From positions 1 through 64,000 of the forward strand of contig UBZT01000003.1 in NCBI GenBank assembly GCA_900470155.1: 64,000 nucleotides of DNA. The letters are read 5' to 3'. The stretch comes from Hyphomicrobiales bacterium. Lineage in GTDB: Bacteria; Pseudomonadota; Alphaproteobacteria; Rhizobiales; Rhizobiaceae. The notes below the pieces were generated by a model. It ran no database searches. It was not told the origin of the DNA and saw only the letters and a program-made list of their open reading frames with translations. Positions 17,184 to 25,678 of this stretch are shown one piece after another. The stretch's first letter is position 1, and every line of letters starts with the position of its first letter. The translations under genes were made by a program, and so were the position numbers.

Positions 17184-18017
17184 ATGCAAATCGTTACGCA
17201 GGCTCAAGCCCCAGAAACCTTCGCAGGGAAATCGAATGAGCGCACCTCAAGGCGTGCCCTGATCACCGGCGCGTCCAGTGGCATGGGTCTCGAATATGCC
17301 GAACTTCTGGCCGCACAGAAGGTCAATCTCGTACTCGCTGCCAGACGAAAGGAGCCAATGGAAAAGCTCGCTGCTGAGCTTCGCCGGAAATATGGTGTCG
17401 AGGTCGTTGTCGAACCAATCGATCTTGCCGTTCCTGGTGCTGCCGCTCGATTGAAAACCAATCTGGACGAGAAGTCACTGCAGATCGATATCCTGGTGAA
17501 CAATGCGGGCTATGGGCTGCATGGGGACTTTCTGGACACCTCATTGGAGCGCACAACCAACATGATCCAACTCAATATAACGACGGTAACAGAACTGAGC
17601 TTTATCTTCGGGCAGGATATGGCAGCCCGAGGAACGGGACATATTCTCCTCATTGCGAGCATTCTGTCATTCCAACCTGTTCCTGGTTTTGCCGCTTATG
17701 CCGCGACGAAATCCTACGTTCTTTCCTTCGGCGAAGCGCTTCACGACGAGATGCACTCTCGCGGCGTCACTGTTACCTGCCTTTGCCCGGGCCACACCGA
17801 AACAGGATTTGATGCAGCAGCCAGCGCGCCGGTCTCGCCAGTGCTGCGTTTTCTGACGATGAAGGCTCGTCCGACCGCCGAAACCGGTTTGCGGGCGCTT
17901 TGGAAAGGAAAAGCCTCCGTCCTCCCAGGGTTCCTGAACAACATCATCGTGTTTTCAAATCGTCTGACACCGCGTTCGATGCAAAGAGCCGTCATGAAAA
18001 GCGTAACGGGGGCATGA
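17184..18017 (+). CDS. short-chain dehydrogenase/reductase (SDR)
   Basis: 277 residues with a complete classical SDR set: TGASSGMG (28-35) for NAD(P) binding, NNAG (106-109), Ser159, Tyr172 and Lys176 (YAATK). It should oxidise an alcohol or reduce a carbonyl using NAD(P)H; Arg54/Arg55 after the second strand favour NADP(H). The ATG at 17184 follows AAAGGAAATGAA. It stands 152 bases after the aldehyde dehydrogenase remnant, a pairing usual for alcohol/aldehyde conversion. Confidence 0.88.
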   Translation: MQIVTQAQAPETFAGKSNERTSRRALITGASSGMGLEYAELLAAQKVNLVLAARRKEPMEKLAAELRRKYGVEVVVEPIDLAVPGAAARLKTNLDEKSLQIDILVNNAGYGLHGDFLDTSLERTTNMIQLNITTVTELSFIFGQDMAARGTGHILLIASILSFQPVPGFAAYAATKSYVLSFGEALHDEMHSRGVTVTCLCPGHTETGFDAAASAPVSPVLRFLTMKARPTAETGLRALWKGKASVLPGFLNNIIVFSNRLTPRSMQRAVMKSVTGA

Positions 18018-18129
18018 GGTTTCGAGGAGTTGGCGGCGGACGCGTTTGCCGCAATGACCTCGGATATAGCTTTTTCTCTCGAACTTTGCGGGGTAAGCTA
18101 TCGGGCACCAGTATGCGCGATCGGTTGAT

Positions 18130-18337
18130 GAATTGATGACTGCAATCGGGTTGAGACGGGAAGACTTCGGTATACCTTGGCTCTGAAGGAGCTGAGGCGG
18201 TGATAATTTACAAGGCAACAGGCAATCTGCGTGCGATCTAGATTTTGTTAGGGCACACAAAGATCGAAAACACCGTCAGCTATCTCGGCGTCGACATTGA
18301 AGATGCACTGGAGCTAGCGGAGCAAACTGAGATCTGA
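18130..18337 (+). pseudogene. decayed tyrosine recombinase (integrase) C-terminus
   Basis: The last about 45 codons read as the C-terminal part of a XerD-like phage/ICE integrase: LLGHTKIENTVSYLG followed by IEDALELAEQTEI. An in-frame TAG at 18239-18241 stands where the family has glutamine, and a one-base deletion around 18195 breaks the arginine-rich segment before it. The tyrosine would be the Y of VSYLG. It is clearly inactive. Confidence 0.75.
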
Positions 18338-18572
18338 GACAGTCTGCCCCGCTGCTGCAGAGAGTGTTCCTTTGATTGTACTTTGAGTGCGAGATGTCCG
18401 ATACTGTAAATCGTTCGGCAGAAGCGGACTGTCCCGCTACGGCCCTATACCGGGCGACAGGGTAGTCGGTTCGTATCTCTTCAAAGCAGCAGTTAAGTCT
18501 ACCCTGCGATTTTGGGAATGCGCCTCTCAGTCAATCGCAGGTATCGTTGGTTGAGAGCCCCCGCAACCAGTT
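18338..18572. other. non-coding stretch with a tRNA-like 3' end
   Basis: No gene is visible. Bases 18558-18570 read gcccccgcaacca, the same as the 3' acceptor end of initiator tRNA, preceded by tcgcaggt but not by a complete tRNA. Integrases commonly use tRNA 3' ends as attachment sites and an integrase remnant lies just upstream, so this may be an old attachment-site scar. Confidence 0.3.
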
Positions 18573-18672
18573 CATGCATAAATCCTGATTGCATTTATAT
18601 AACAAAGGCCTAGCCACAAAATCTATCCTACCGCCTCTGTACGTCAGGGGCGGTTTTTGCGTTTGGGAGACA
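18573..18672 (+). repeat. ~100-bp repeat, copy 1 (left of TRAP block)
   Basis: Begins catgcataaatc, contains atataaca and ends with the hairpin and gcggtttttgcgtttggga. It matches 23727-23822 in the same orientation, most strongly over the last 40 bases. The two copies flank the racemase/TRAP/RpiR genes. Confidence 0.6.
18630..18658 (+). terminator. rho-independent terminator-like hairpin, copy 1
   Basis: accgcctctg and caggggcggt pair with one mismatch over a 5-nt loop and are followed by TTTTT. It would stop plus-strand transcripts. Confidence 0.65.
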
Positions 18673-18779
18673 GCTGATGTTAACGAGATGCTTTTGCTAT
18701 TGGGCGATCTTGAGCATCTCAACGACAAATCTACGATCGGCTGACACACAAAAGGGCCAGTTCCCCATCACTAGGGCCG

Positions 18780-19484
18780 CTAACTTGGCGGGATCCTCAG
18801 TCGAGCGAGCCCTTCGGCCATTTTAATCGCGGCCGCAACGCCATCGATCACCGGTATACCAAATTGCTTTTCAAGATCGCCTGCGCGTCCGGTCAGGCCA
18901 CCTGATCCAAGCAGAATTGCATTTGCACCGTCTTGGTCGACTGCTTCGCGCACCGCTGAGAGGATACGACTCTCTGTATCGCTGTCTCCTCCCGCGGCTG
19001 CAGCGACTCCAATACCAGCCGCTCGAACCGTGCAAATATCGGCAGCCCCGTAGCGTGCCAGCAGGCGTTGGATACCGGGCACGGCTGAATGGACCGTGGT
19101 GATGATGGTAAACTGTGCGGCCATGGTCCGCGCCGCAGCAATCCCGGCTTCGCAGGTGCCCACGACCGGAACGCCAGTCATGGCACGCGTTTCAAACAGC
19201 GCAATATCGTCGAAGCAAGCAAAGACATAGGCGTCATAACGATTATTGAGCGTGCGGCGCACGAGGTCCAGCACTTGCGGCACGGCGGCGTCGCGATGCT
19301 CCATCGTCTCGATGGAAAACGGTCCCTTAGCCGGGTTGACGACGGACACCGAGGTCTCCGGCGTTACGATTGCTTCTGCAACTTGGCGGACGCGCTGCGT
19401 GACTGTCGGATTGATGTTGGGATTGATGACCAGGAGGCGCCGTTGCGGCGCCTCCTTTCCTGAGGACGCAACGTTGTTCATCAT
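18780..19484 (-). CDS. Asp/Glu/hydantoin racemase family protein, one catalytic Cys replaced
   Basis: 234 residues of the Asp/Glu racemase superfamily (VINPNINPTVTQRV start, VPVVGTCEAG). Racemases of this fold use two cysteines. The first is present at Cys90 (FACFDD), but the position normally reading LGCAGM reads LLGSGGLTG, with Ser194. Ordinary two-base racemisation is therefore doubtful, and it may act as a decarboxylase, isomerase or altered racemase. It is the last gene of a TRAP transporter operon (its ATG overlaps the DctM stop), so it probably acts on the imported acid or hydantoin. The substrate is not known. Confidence 0.75.
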   Translation of the reverse strand: MMNNVASSGKEAPQRRLLVINPNINPTVTQRVRQVAEAIVTPETSVSVVNPAKGPFSIETMEHRDAAVPQVLDLVRRTLNNRYDAYVFACFDDIALFETRAMTGVPVVGTCEAGIAAARTMAAQFTIITTVHSAVPGIQRLLARYGAADICTVRAAGIGVAAAAGGDSDTESRILSAVREAVDQDGANAILLGSGGLTGRAGDLEKQFGIPVIDGVAAAIKMAEGLARLRIPPS

Positions 19485-20785
19485 TGGCCCGCCAGCATGT
19501 TTGGAAGCCACAATACGATGCTGGGGAAGAACATCAGGACGATGGCGAACAGCATCATGATAACCACGTAGGGAACCGCACCCTTGATCACGTCACTATA
19601 AGGTCCGCTATCGACACGCACGCCCTGCACGACGAACAGGTTCATGCCGACAGGCGGGGTGATCAGCGCCACCTCGCACATGATGACGATGAAGATGCCG
19701 AACCAGACCGGATCGATGCCGGCGGCAATCACGATCGGGATGACGATCGGCACCGTCAGCACCAGCATCGACATGGCGTCCATGAAGGTGCCGAGCACCA
19801 TGTAGAAGGCCAGCAGGACGAACAGCAGGGCGATCTGGCTGAGTTCGAAAGAGGCGATCCACTGGGTCATGGCCTGGGCGGCGCCGGTCATGGAAATCGT
19901 TACGTTGAGCAACAGGGCGCAGACCAGCACGATCATCACCATTCCGCTGGTCTTTGCAGCCTGGATTGAGCAATTGACCAGAAGGTCGAAATTCAGCCGA
20001 CCGTTGAGTCCGACAAAAAACAGCGCGATGACCACACCGATAGCGGCCGATTCCGTCGGCGTTGCCAAACCACCATAAATCGAGCCCATGACGACGCCGA
20101 AGATGATGAAGGGCGGGATGAGGTATTTGCCGAGCGCGAGCTTCTGGCGCAGCGGCATGTCAATCAGATCCTTCGCCTCCGCTCCCGCGTTGCCGTGGAA
20201 CAGGAATATATACACTGAAAAGCTGAGTGCCATCAGGATGCCGGGCACCACGCCGCCGGCAAAGAGCTGGCCAACAGACGTGTTGGCGAGCGAACCGTAA
20301 ACCAGAAGGTTGACGCTGGGTGGAATGAGAATACCGAGCGTGCCACCCGCCGCCAGCGAGCCGAGTGACGGTTGCATCGGATATTTGTATTGTTGTAGTG
20401 CCGGGAGCGCGATGGTGCCGACAGTGGCCGCAGTCGCGACCGACGACCCTGACGTTGCGGAAAACAGCGTGCAGGTAGCGATGTTGGTGTGCAGCAGACC
20501 ACCCGGCAGCCGGGCAAGCCAGACCGCAAGCGCATCGAACATGCGGTCGGCAATGCCGCCCCGCAGAAGCAACTCCCCCAGCATCATGAACAGCGGGATG
20601 GCGAGCATGGACGGGCTGTTGAGGCTCGACCAGATAACGCCACCCATCATGTCGACCAGTGGCATGCCGTACATCAGGTAGCCGCCCAGCGCGCCGACGG
20701 CGATGATTGCCACAGCGACCGGGAAACTCAGGAACATCAGGACCAACATGGCTGCGAAGCCGATACCCACGATAGCTATACTCAT
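19481..20785 (-). CDS. TRAP transporter large permease (DctM)
   Basis: 434 residues with about twelve membrane helices. The segment SSVATAATVGTIALPALQQY and the GTLGILIPPS loop are typical of DctM. It forms the sodium-driven membrane core for uptake of an organic acid delivered by the periplasmic binding protein. The ATG at 20785 gives MSIAIVGIGF and overlaps the small permease stop as ATGA; the frame continues upstream but there it is only the complement of the next gene. Confidence 0.93.
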   Translation of the reverse strand: MSIAIVGIGFAAMLVLMFLSFPVAVAIIAVGALGGYLMYGMPLVDMMGGVIWSSLNSPSMLAIPLFMMLGELLLRGGIADRMFDALAVWLARLPGGLLHTNIATCTLFSATSGSSVATAATVGTIALPALQQYKYPMQPSLGSLAAGGTLGILIPPSVNLLVYGSLANTSVGQLFAGGVVPGILMALSFSVYIFLFHGNAGAEAKDLIDMPLRQKLALGKYLIPPFIIFGVVMGSIYGGLATPTESAAIGVVIALFFVGLNGRLNFDLLVNCSIQAAKTSGMVMIVLVCALLLNVTISMTGAAQAMTQWIASFELSQIALLFVLLAFYMVLGTFMDAMSMLVLTVPIVIPIVIAAGIDPVWFGIFIVIMCEVALITPPVGMNLFVVQGVRVDSGPYSDVIKGAVPYVVIMMLFAIVLMFFPSIVLWLPNMLAGQ

Positions 20786-21351
20786 TGGGTTGCTCCTTCG
20801 CGCTTCTTGAGGTCTTCGAGTTCGGCCTGGAGTTCCTCCTGGGCGGAGACCGGCCCGAAGTGTCGGTTGAGCATCTGCCACTCGCCGCGCGCCATCAGCA
20901 TTACGGCCCTGCCGGCAAAAACGAGTGCGGCAATGGGGAAGGTCGCCATGGCGACGAGCCATATGGTCTGCGGATAGATCAGTGGCGTCGCCCAGGGGGT
21001 CTGGGCGATCGACTGATAGGTCTGGGTATCGATCACCGTATCGACGGTGAAGTAGAAAAAATATCCCGCCAGCAGCGCCAGGGTGATCGCCGAGATGCCG
21101 TTGAGCACGGCTTGTACCGTCTTCGGCATCAGCGCTGTCAGTTGGTTGATCCGGATATGAGAGTTCTCGACCAGCGCGACCGTAAAGGCGAGCGGGGCGG
21201 CGATGGCAATCGCGTAGCCGCCCAGTTCATCGATCCCGCCCAGCGAATAGGAAAAGAACTTCCGCAACAGTGTCTCGGCCGTTATGGCCAGTGACAGAAG
21301 GATCATCATGACCCCGAATGTTATGCCAAGCATGCGTGCATAGATTTGCAT
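20782..21351 (-). CDS. TRAP transporter small permease (DctQ)
   Basis: 189 residues with four expected membrane helices and the family motif ETLLRKFFSYSLGGIDELGG near the N-terminus. It pairs with DctM in the inner membrane. The C-terminus carries an extra charged helix (EELQAELEDLKKRE). It lies 28 bases downstream of the binding-protein gene and overlaps DctM by 4 bp. Confidence 0.92.
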   Translation of the reverse strand: MQIYARMLGITFGVMMILLSLAITAETLLRKFFSYSLGGIDELGGYAIAIAAPLAFTVALVENSHIRINQLTALMPKTVQAVLNGISAITLALLAGYFFYFTVDTVIDTQTYQSIAQTPWATPLIYPQTIWLVAMATFPIAALVFAGRAVMLMARGEWQMLNRHFGPVSAQEELQAELEDLKKREGATQ

Positions 21352-21379
21352 GGGTTCTTCTCCTCGCTGGTGCCTGATG

Positions 21380-22426
21380 TCATAGGCCGAGTTCTACGCC
21401 GACCGACTTCTTCCATGCCTCTTCGCAATCGGGAGCGACGGCGTTGCACTGCTTGGCCCAGATCGGCAGGGAGACTTCACCCACGGCGGCAGCGACGGTC
21501 TTTAGATCAGCCTCGGAGACAAGAGCCTCGGTCAGCTTGTAGGGCTTGCCGCGTTCGCACGGGGTCTGTCCGGTATTGCAGCGCATGGCGTCTTCATAGA
21601 GGTCCTTGGAAAAGGCCCAGATCTCGGTATTGAGTTCGCCGATGGCGGCGGCCAGTTTCTCCTGCTGCTCGGGCGTGAACTTGGCCCAGCTCTTCAGGTT
21701 GATGGCGTAGCCGTTGACCGCAAGCTGCAGGGCAACGGGCAGAACCGTGGTGGTGGCCTCAGGCCAGCCGCCTGAATTGGCCGAGGCCGGGCCAGTGATG
21801 GCGCAATCCACCACGCCGCGCGACAGCGACTGCTGTACCTCGCCGAATGGCATGGAAATGCCCGTCGCGCCGAGCTTGGCAACGAAGTTTGCCGCACTCT
21901 GGTCGCCGACGCGAACCTTCATGCCCTTGAGGTCGGAAAGGCCCTTGACCTCAGGCTTGCAGAAGATGACCTGCGGACCGGCCGGCCAGACGCCGAGCAG
22001 CTTGGCGTTGAACTGGCTTTCCAGCCGGGCGCCGACATAGCCGCTGAAAGCGTCGATATGTTTCTTGCCGGCTTCGAAGCTGGTGTTGAGGCCGACGAGA
22101 TCGAGGCCCAGCACGGAGGGCTCGTCGCGGCTGACCTGGGGACCGCGGATCGAGACGATGTCGAACAGGCCCGACTTCAGGATGCGCAGGCCATCGGTAT
22201 CGGGAATGCCGGCGACGTCGACGGGCAGGTATTCGACCTTGATGTCGAGCCCGGTCTTCTCGGCCAGCGCCTCGAAAAACGGCTTCTCCTTCTGCTGGGC
22301 AATGAGGCCTGATCCCGAGGGCTGGCCCAGCACGCGTAGCGTGATGGTTTCGGCTCGCGCAACAGCGAACGGCGAGGTGGAAAACAACAATGCACTGGTA
22401 AGGGTGATCATGAGGCGGTTGAACAT
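21380..22426 (-). CDS. TRAP transporter solute-binding protein (DctP)
   Basis: 348 residues with a Sec signal peptide (cleavage probably after AVARA, about residue 25). The middle contains the family region LSDLKGMKVRVGDQSAANF, in which the arginine of the KVR segment normally binds the substrate carboxylate. It captures an organic acid in the periplasm and delivers it to DctQM. It is the first transporter gene of the operon and is probably controlled by the RpiR protein through ATGAAA-N6-TTTCAT at 22607-22624. Confidence 0.9.
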   Translation of the reverse strand: MFNRLMITLTSALLFSTSPFAVARAETITLRVLGQPSGSGLIAQQKEKPFFEALAEKTGLDIKVEYLPVDVAGIPDTDGLRILKSGLFDIVSIRGPQVSRDEPSVLGLDLVGLNTSFEAGKKHIDAFSGYVGARLESQFNAKLLGVWPAGPQVIFCKPEVKGLSDLKGMKVRVGDQSAANFVAKLGATGISMPFGEVQQSLSRGVVDCAITGPASANSGGWPEATTTVLPVALQLAVNGYAINLKSWAKFTPEQQEKLAAAIGELNTEIWAFSKDLYEDAMRCNTGQTPCERGKPYKLTEALVSEADLKTVAAAVGEVSLPIWAKQCNAVAPDCEEAWKKSVGVELGL

Positions 22427-22733
22427 GCGATTATCCTTTCTTGGCCAACAGGCGCGGTGTTCAGAAAATCAAATTCACACTTTCGGACGCGATCGACATC
22501 GGGGTGGCGCAGGTTTTGCCATTGCCTCAAATTCCAACAGTTCGTTCCCCGGCGTCTTGTGCGCCTTTCAGTACCGATATGGAATGCAGATTTCATGCCA
22601 GTTTATATGAAACCACAGTTTCATAATTCGAATCATTGGGTTGAACAGATCATGAGGGGGGAAGTCGCGCGAAACTGCAGTTTTTTGAGATTAAATAATG
22701 GCCGATTGTTTCATGCAGGTGCACAAAAGCCGC
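22427..22733. other. intergenic region dctP-rpiR
   Basis: No gene is seen. It holds the operator-like site at 22607-22624 and a 12-bp perfect palindrome aaactgcagttt at 22672-22683. The dctP promoter should lie here. Confidence 0.5.
22607..22624. promoter_or_regulatory. candidate RpiR operator upstream of dctP
   Basis: ATGAAA (22607-22612), six bases, TTTCAT (22619-22624). The same half-sites with the same spacing occur inside the large inverted repeat at the rpiR start (23587-23604), so one regulator probably binds both. Confidence 0.6.
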
Positions 22734-23588
22734 TCACAGCTCTTCCAGGCTATCGTTCAGCGCTTCGATGCCGCGTAGCCGGTTGCGCCCGGAAACGCCT
22801 GATATCTCGATGCAGCGCGTGGTGATGAGATGGCACAGCGCCATGACCGAGACATGGTTGAACAGCGGCCCGGGAGCCAGGGTGTGGCAGCGGAAATGCC
22901 AGGCGGCGCTGGAGAGAAAGGTGACCCCTTCATCCGTCACGTAAAGCAATCGGGCCTTGGACTTCTCGATCTGTCCAAGAACAAGGTCCATGTGGGCAAT
23001 GCGGCGGCGCAGGCCGAAGACGATCACCACGTCGTCCCGGGCAAGGCTTACCAGGTGTTCGCCCAGAGTCTGGCCACCGCCGGGAATGGCGACGATGTTC
23101 TCCACAACCTGTGTCAGTTGCCACTGCAGATAGCTTGCGAAGGGATGACTGGCGCGAAAGCCCACCACCCAGACCTTGCGCGCCTGGAGAATTGCCGAGG
23201 CCGCCGATGAGATCTGGCTGTCCGATATGGCGAGGAAAGTCGCTTCAAGATTGGCAACACCTTGGGCCGCATGGGCTGCAACCGACTGTTCAGCGCCGGC
23301 ATCCGCCGCTGTTGTCAGGAACAGCCGCGAACCGGTCTGCTTTTCTGCTCGCGCATGGCGCCGCGCTTCATCATAGTTTTCATAGCCAAGGCGCTGGACA
23401 AAACGCGAGACGGTCGCCTTGGACACATGGGCAAGGGCTGCCAATTCCTGTGCCGAATAGCTCGCGAGTTCGCCGGGAAAATCGCAGACAAAATCACCCA
23501 GACGCCGTTCAGCAGGATGTAGCCTTGGCAGGATCTGCCGAACACGGGTCAGAAAGGATAGCTCTTTGGTGCGCACAACTGATCTCAT
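22734..23588 (-). CDS. RpiR family transcriptional regulator (HTH + SIS domains)
   Basis: 284 residues. The N-terminal HTH_6 domain (about residues 5-80, with LAALAHVSKATVSRFVQRLG) is followed by a sugar-isomerase-type SIS domain (about residues 125-260: VWVVGFRASHPFASYL, DDVVIVFG) that binds a phosphorylated or acidic effector. It likely controls the downstream TRAP operon and itself. The ATG at 23588 lies inside a 19-bp inverted repeat and has no clear ribosome binding site, so a GTG 12 bases later is possible. Confidence 0.88.
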   Translation of the reverse strand: MRSVVRTKELSFLTRVRQILPRLHPAERRLGDFVCDFPGELASYSAQELAALAHVSKATVSRFVQRLGYENYDEARRHARAEKQTGSRLFLTTAADAGAEQSVAAHAAQGVANLEATFLAISDSQISSAASAILQARKVWVVGFRASHPFASYLQWQLTQVVENIVAIPGGGQTLGEHLVSLARDDVVIVFGLRRRIAHMDLVLGQIEKSKARLLYVTDEGVTFLSSAAWHFRCHTLAPGPLFNHVSVMALCHLITTRCIEISGVSGRNRLRGIEALNDSLEEL

Positions 23589-23617
23589 GAAATTCGAGTT
23601 TCATGAGATCAGTTGTG
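23574..23617. promoter_or_regulatory. 19-bp perfect inverted repeat over the rpiR start
   Basis: The left arm at 23574-23592 (cacaactgatctcatgaaa) is perfectly complementary to the right arm at 23599-23617, with a 6-nt spacer. The centre is ATGAAA-N6-TTTCAT, as at the dctP promoter. The rpiR start codon is inside the left arm, so the site could act as an autoregulatory operator or as an mRNA hairpin hiding the start. Confidence 0.7.
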
Positions 23618-23726
23618 ATGCGCTTGGTTTGGAATGGCAAGCACCCCGGTGTGCCCAACTGCCAATATGCCGGAAATCCGCCTGGTACGGCGGCCTCGTT
23701 CACGGACGCTCCATCTTGAATTACAC

Positions 23727-23822
23727 GCATAAATCGATGATTACCCCAATATAACAGTTGGTTACCCGCCAGTCATCCTCACCGCCTCTGTATCTCAGGG
23801 GCGGTTTTTGCATTTGGGGGAT
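23727..23822 (+). repeat. ~100-bp repeat, copy 2 (right of TRAP block)
   Basis: Same order of elements as 18573-18672: gcataaatc, atataaca, hairpin and gcggtttttgcatttgggg. The two copies are in direct orientation 5.15 kb apart. Confidence 0.6.
23781..23809 (+). terminator. rho-independent terminator-like hairpin, copy 2
   Basis: accgcctctg (23781-23790) and caggggcggt (23796-23805) with a 5-nt loop, followed by TTTTT. It differs from copy 1 only in the loop. Confidence 0.65.
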
Positions 23823-23827
23823 CATGA

Positions 23828-24050
23828 TAAATCCGCCAATATCACCATCATGTCACTGCCGCCCAAGTCCCCGGAATTCAACCCGGTCGAAAATCTCGAG
23901 CTCTTCATGCGCGAGAACTGGCTGTCGAACGCACCTTCAAGTCCTACGAGGATATCCTCGCCCATTGCTGTGAAGCCTGGCGCAAACTTTAAAACCAGCC
24001 TTGGTGCATCATGTCCATCGGGCACAGGCATTAGGCGCATGGGTTCTGAT
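23828..24050 (+). pseudogene. IS630 family transposase, C-terminal remnant
   Basis: The reading SLPPKSPEFNPVENL, then FMRENWLSN, contains the DDE-family C-terminal PPxSPExNPxE motif of IS630 transposases with its catalytic glutamate. A frameshift after WLSN is followed in another frame by TFKSYEDILAHCCEAW and MSIGHRHWAH, the usual end of this group. The N-terminal two thirds are missing, so it is inactive. Confidence 0.75.
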
Positions 24051-24338
24051 CAATGAGGACGCGTATAAGCAGAGGCTGCCAATGCTGTGCCGACCGCGGC
24101 TGAGATTTTACAAGTCTCCAATGCCGGAAGCGCATGTCGGTCTCTCTAGCTTGTCACGCGGATGTAGTTATCGAACTTGGTGACCAACCGGGCATCCTTC
24201 GGTAAAGTTGGCGATCTCCTTCTCTCGCGTCTTCCGCTCTGCCTCCAGGCGATCGAGGGCAGCGATGCGCCCCCCATGCCGGACTACAGAGCAATGGGGG
24301 GCGACTTGGAAGCATGCGTCTATAGCGGTAACTCGCGC

Positions 24339-25601
24339 TTACGCGGCCTGTTTCTCCCCGAGGTTTCCGGCTTCGACAAGGGCCGAGACGATCACGCCGG
24401 CGACCAGGGCCCAGAAGGGGGCGCTGATGCCGAGGAGCGTGACGTTCGACATGGCGACGGCGAGTGCGACGAAGGCGCCGGTCTGATTGCCAAGCGACTT
24501 GCCGAAGGCGTTCTGGAAGGCCGACAGCAGCACGCCGATCATGGCGAGGCCGGCGACCGTGCCGATGAGAGCGGATGGCAGGCTGAGCACGATCGGAACG
24601 GCTGCACCCGCGATGAGGCCGAAGGCGGCAAAGAGCAGGCCGTTGACGACCGTCGCGGCATAGCGCCCTTCCTTGTTTTCACCGGCCTGTTCGGAGGAGC
24701 ATATCGCAGTCATCGGACCGGCGATATTGGCATTGTGGCCGCCGAGGATGCCGGCCGCAACGCCGCCGATGCCGGAAATGATCGTCATCGCGTTGACCGG
24801 CGGCTTGTAGCCTTCGGCCATCAGCACCCCGGTCGCCTGCGCGTTCTCGGCGCCGATCACGAGAAGGGCGAGCGGGATGGCGATTGCGAAGAAGGCATCG
24901 ATGGAAAACACCGGCATCGTGAATTCCGGTGCGGCGAAGGCGATGTTGGCCGCCCCGCCTCCGACCGCACCGGTCGCAAAGGCCGCGATCAGGCCGGCGA
25001 CGAGAGCGGCCAGCACTGGCGGGATCGTCTTGGTCAGCCGCATCGAGACGAAGAAGGCCAGGATTGCAGCACCCGCGATCAACGGTGCGGTGCCGAGTGC
25101 ATTGACGGCGCCTGTCGCAAAGCGGATCAATGCACCGGCGATCATCGCCATGACGATCGGCATCGGCAGCCAGCGCATCACCTTGCCGATGAGCCCGGTA
25201 ACCCCGAGCAATAGCACCAGCAGGCCCGCCAGGATAAATGCGCCGACGGCTTCGTTGAAGGGAATGGTCGCAAGCGAGCCGGCAACGAGGGCTGCACCCG
25301 GGATAGAGTACGCGCCGTTGACCGGCTGCTTGTAGTGGAGCGCGAGCAGCAGGCTGATGATCCCGCCGAGCACGTAGATCGCAAAGAGCCAGGCGACGGT
25401 CTGGCCGTTGGTCAATTGGCCTGCCTCGGCTGCGCCGATGACGATGAGGGCCGGGCCGGAGCAGCCGAAGATGGCGGCGACAAGTCCGGCGCTCATCGTC
25501 TTGATACCAAGATGTTTCGGCAGGTCGCGCAGACCCGACGCAATGCCGGGTCCCCGTTCGACAAGCCGCTTTTCCTGTGTCGTCTGCTGTGTGGTATCCA
25601 T
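24339..25601 (-). CDS. benE: benzoate/H+ symporter, BenE family
   Basis: 420 residues, about twelve hydrophobic segments, with BenE family features (ALHYKQPVNGAYSIPGAAL, GGHNANIAGPMTAICSSE). It should import benzoate or a related aromatic acid with protons. It is the last gene of the cluster with an enoyl-CoA hydratase-like enzyme, a CoA ligase and a molybdenum hydroxylase, 77 bases after the hydratase, which supports an aromatic substrate. The start at ATG 25601 is preferred over an alternative two codons earlier. Confidence 0.9.
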   Translation of the reverse strand: MDTTQQTTQEKRLVERGPGIASGLRDLPKHLGIKTMSAGLVAAIFGCSGPALIVIGAAEAGQLTNGQTVAWLFAIYVLGGIISLLLALHYKQPVNGAYSIPGAALVAGSLATIPFNEAVGAFILAGLLVLLLGVTGLIGKVMRWLPMPIVMAMIAGALIRFATGAVNALGTAPLIAGAAILAFFVSMRLTKTIPPVLAALVAGLIAAFATGAVGGGAANIAFAAPEFTMPVFSIDAFFAIAIPLALLVIGAENAQATGVLMAEGYKPPVNAMTIISGIGGVAAGILGGHNANIAGPMTAICSSEQAGENKEGRYAATVVNGLLFAAFGLIAGAAVPIVLSLPSALIGTVAGLAMIGVLLSAFQNAFGKSLGNQTGAFVALAVAMSNVTLLGISAPFWALVAGVIVSALVEAGNLGEKQAA

Positions 25602-25678
25602 TCTCAATCCTCCCGAAGCGGATACGAGGCCGCTTCCTCCTCCTGGAAAATGAAGCCGGGTTCCCGCCCGGCCAGTGG

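Larger units (their letters stand above)
23618..24338. other. mobile-element debris between rpiR and benE
   Basis: Contains the second ~100-bp repeat and the IS630 remnant listed separately. On the minus strand at 24147-24290 a short frame ends in VTKFDNYIRVTS with a frameshift before it; it looks like the C-terminus of an unidentified protein, probably another element remnant. No intact gene is present. Confidence 0.45.

Noticed and set aside
18558..18570. possible complete tRNA gene
   Set aside because: Only the acceptor-end 13 bases match; no D, anticodon or T arm can be folded upstream.
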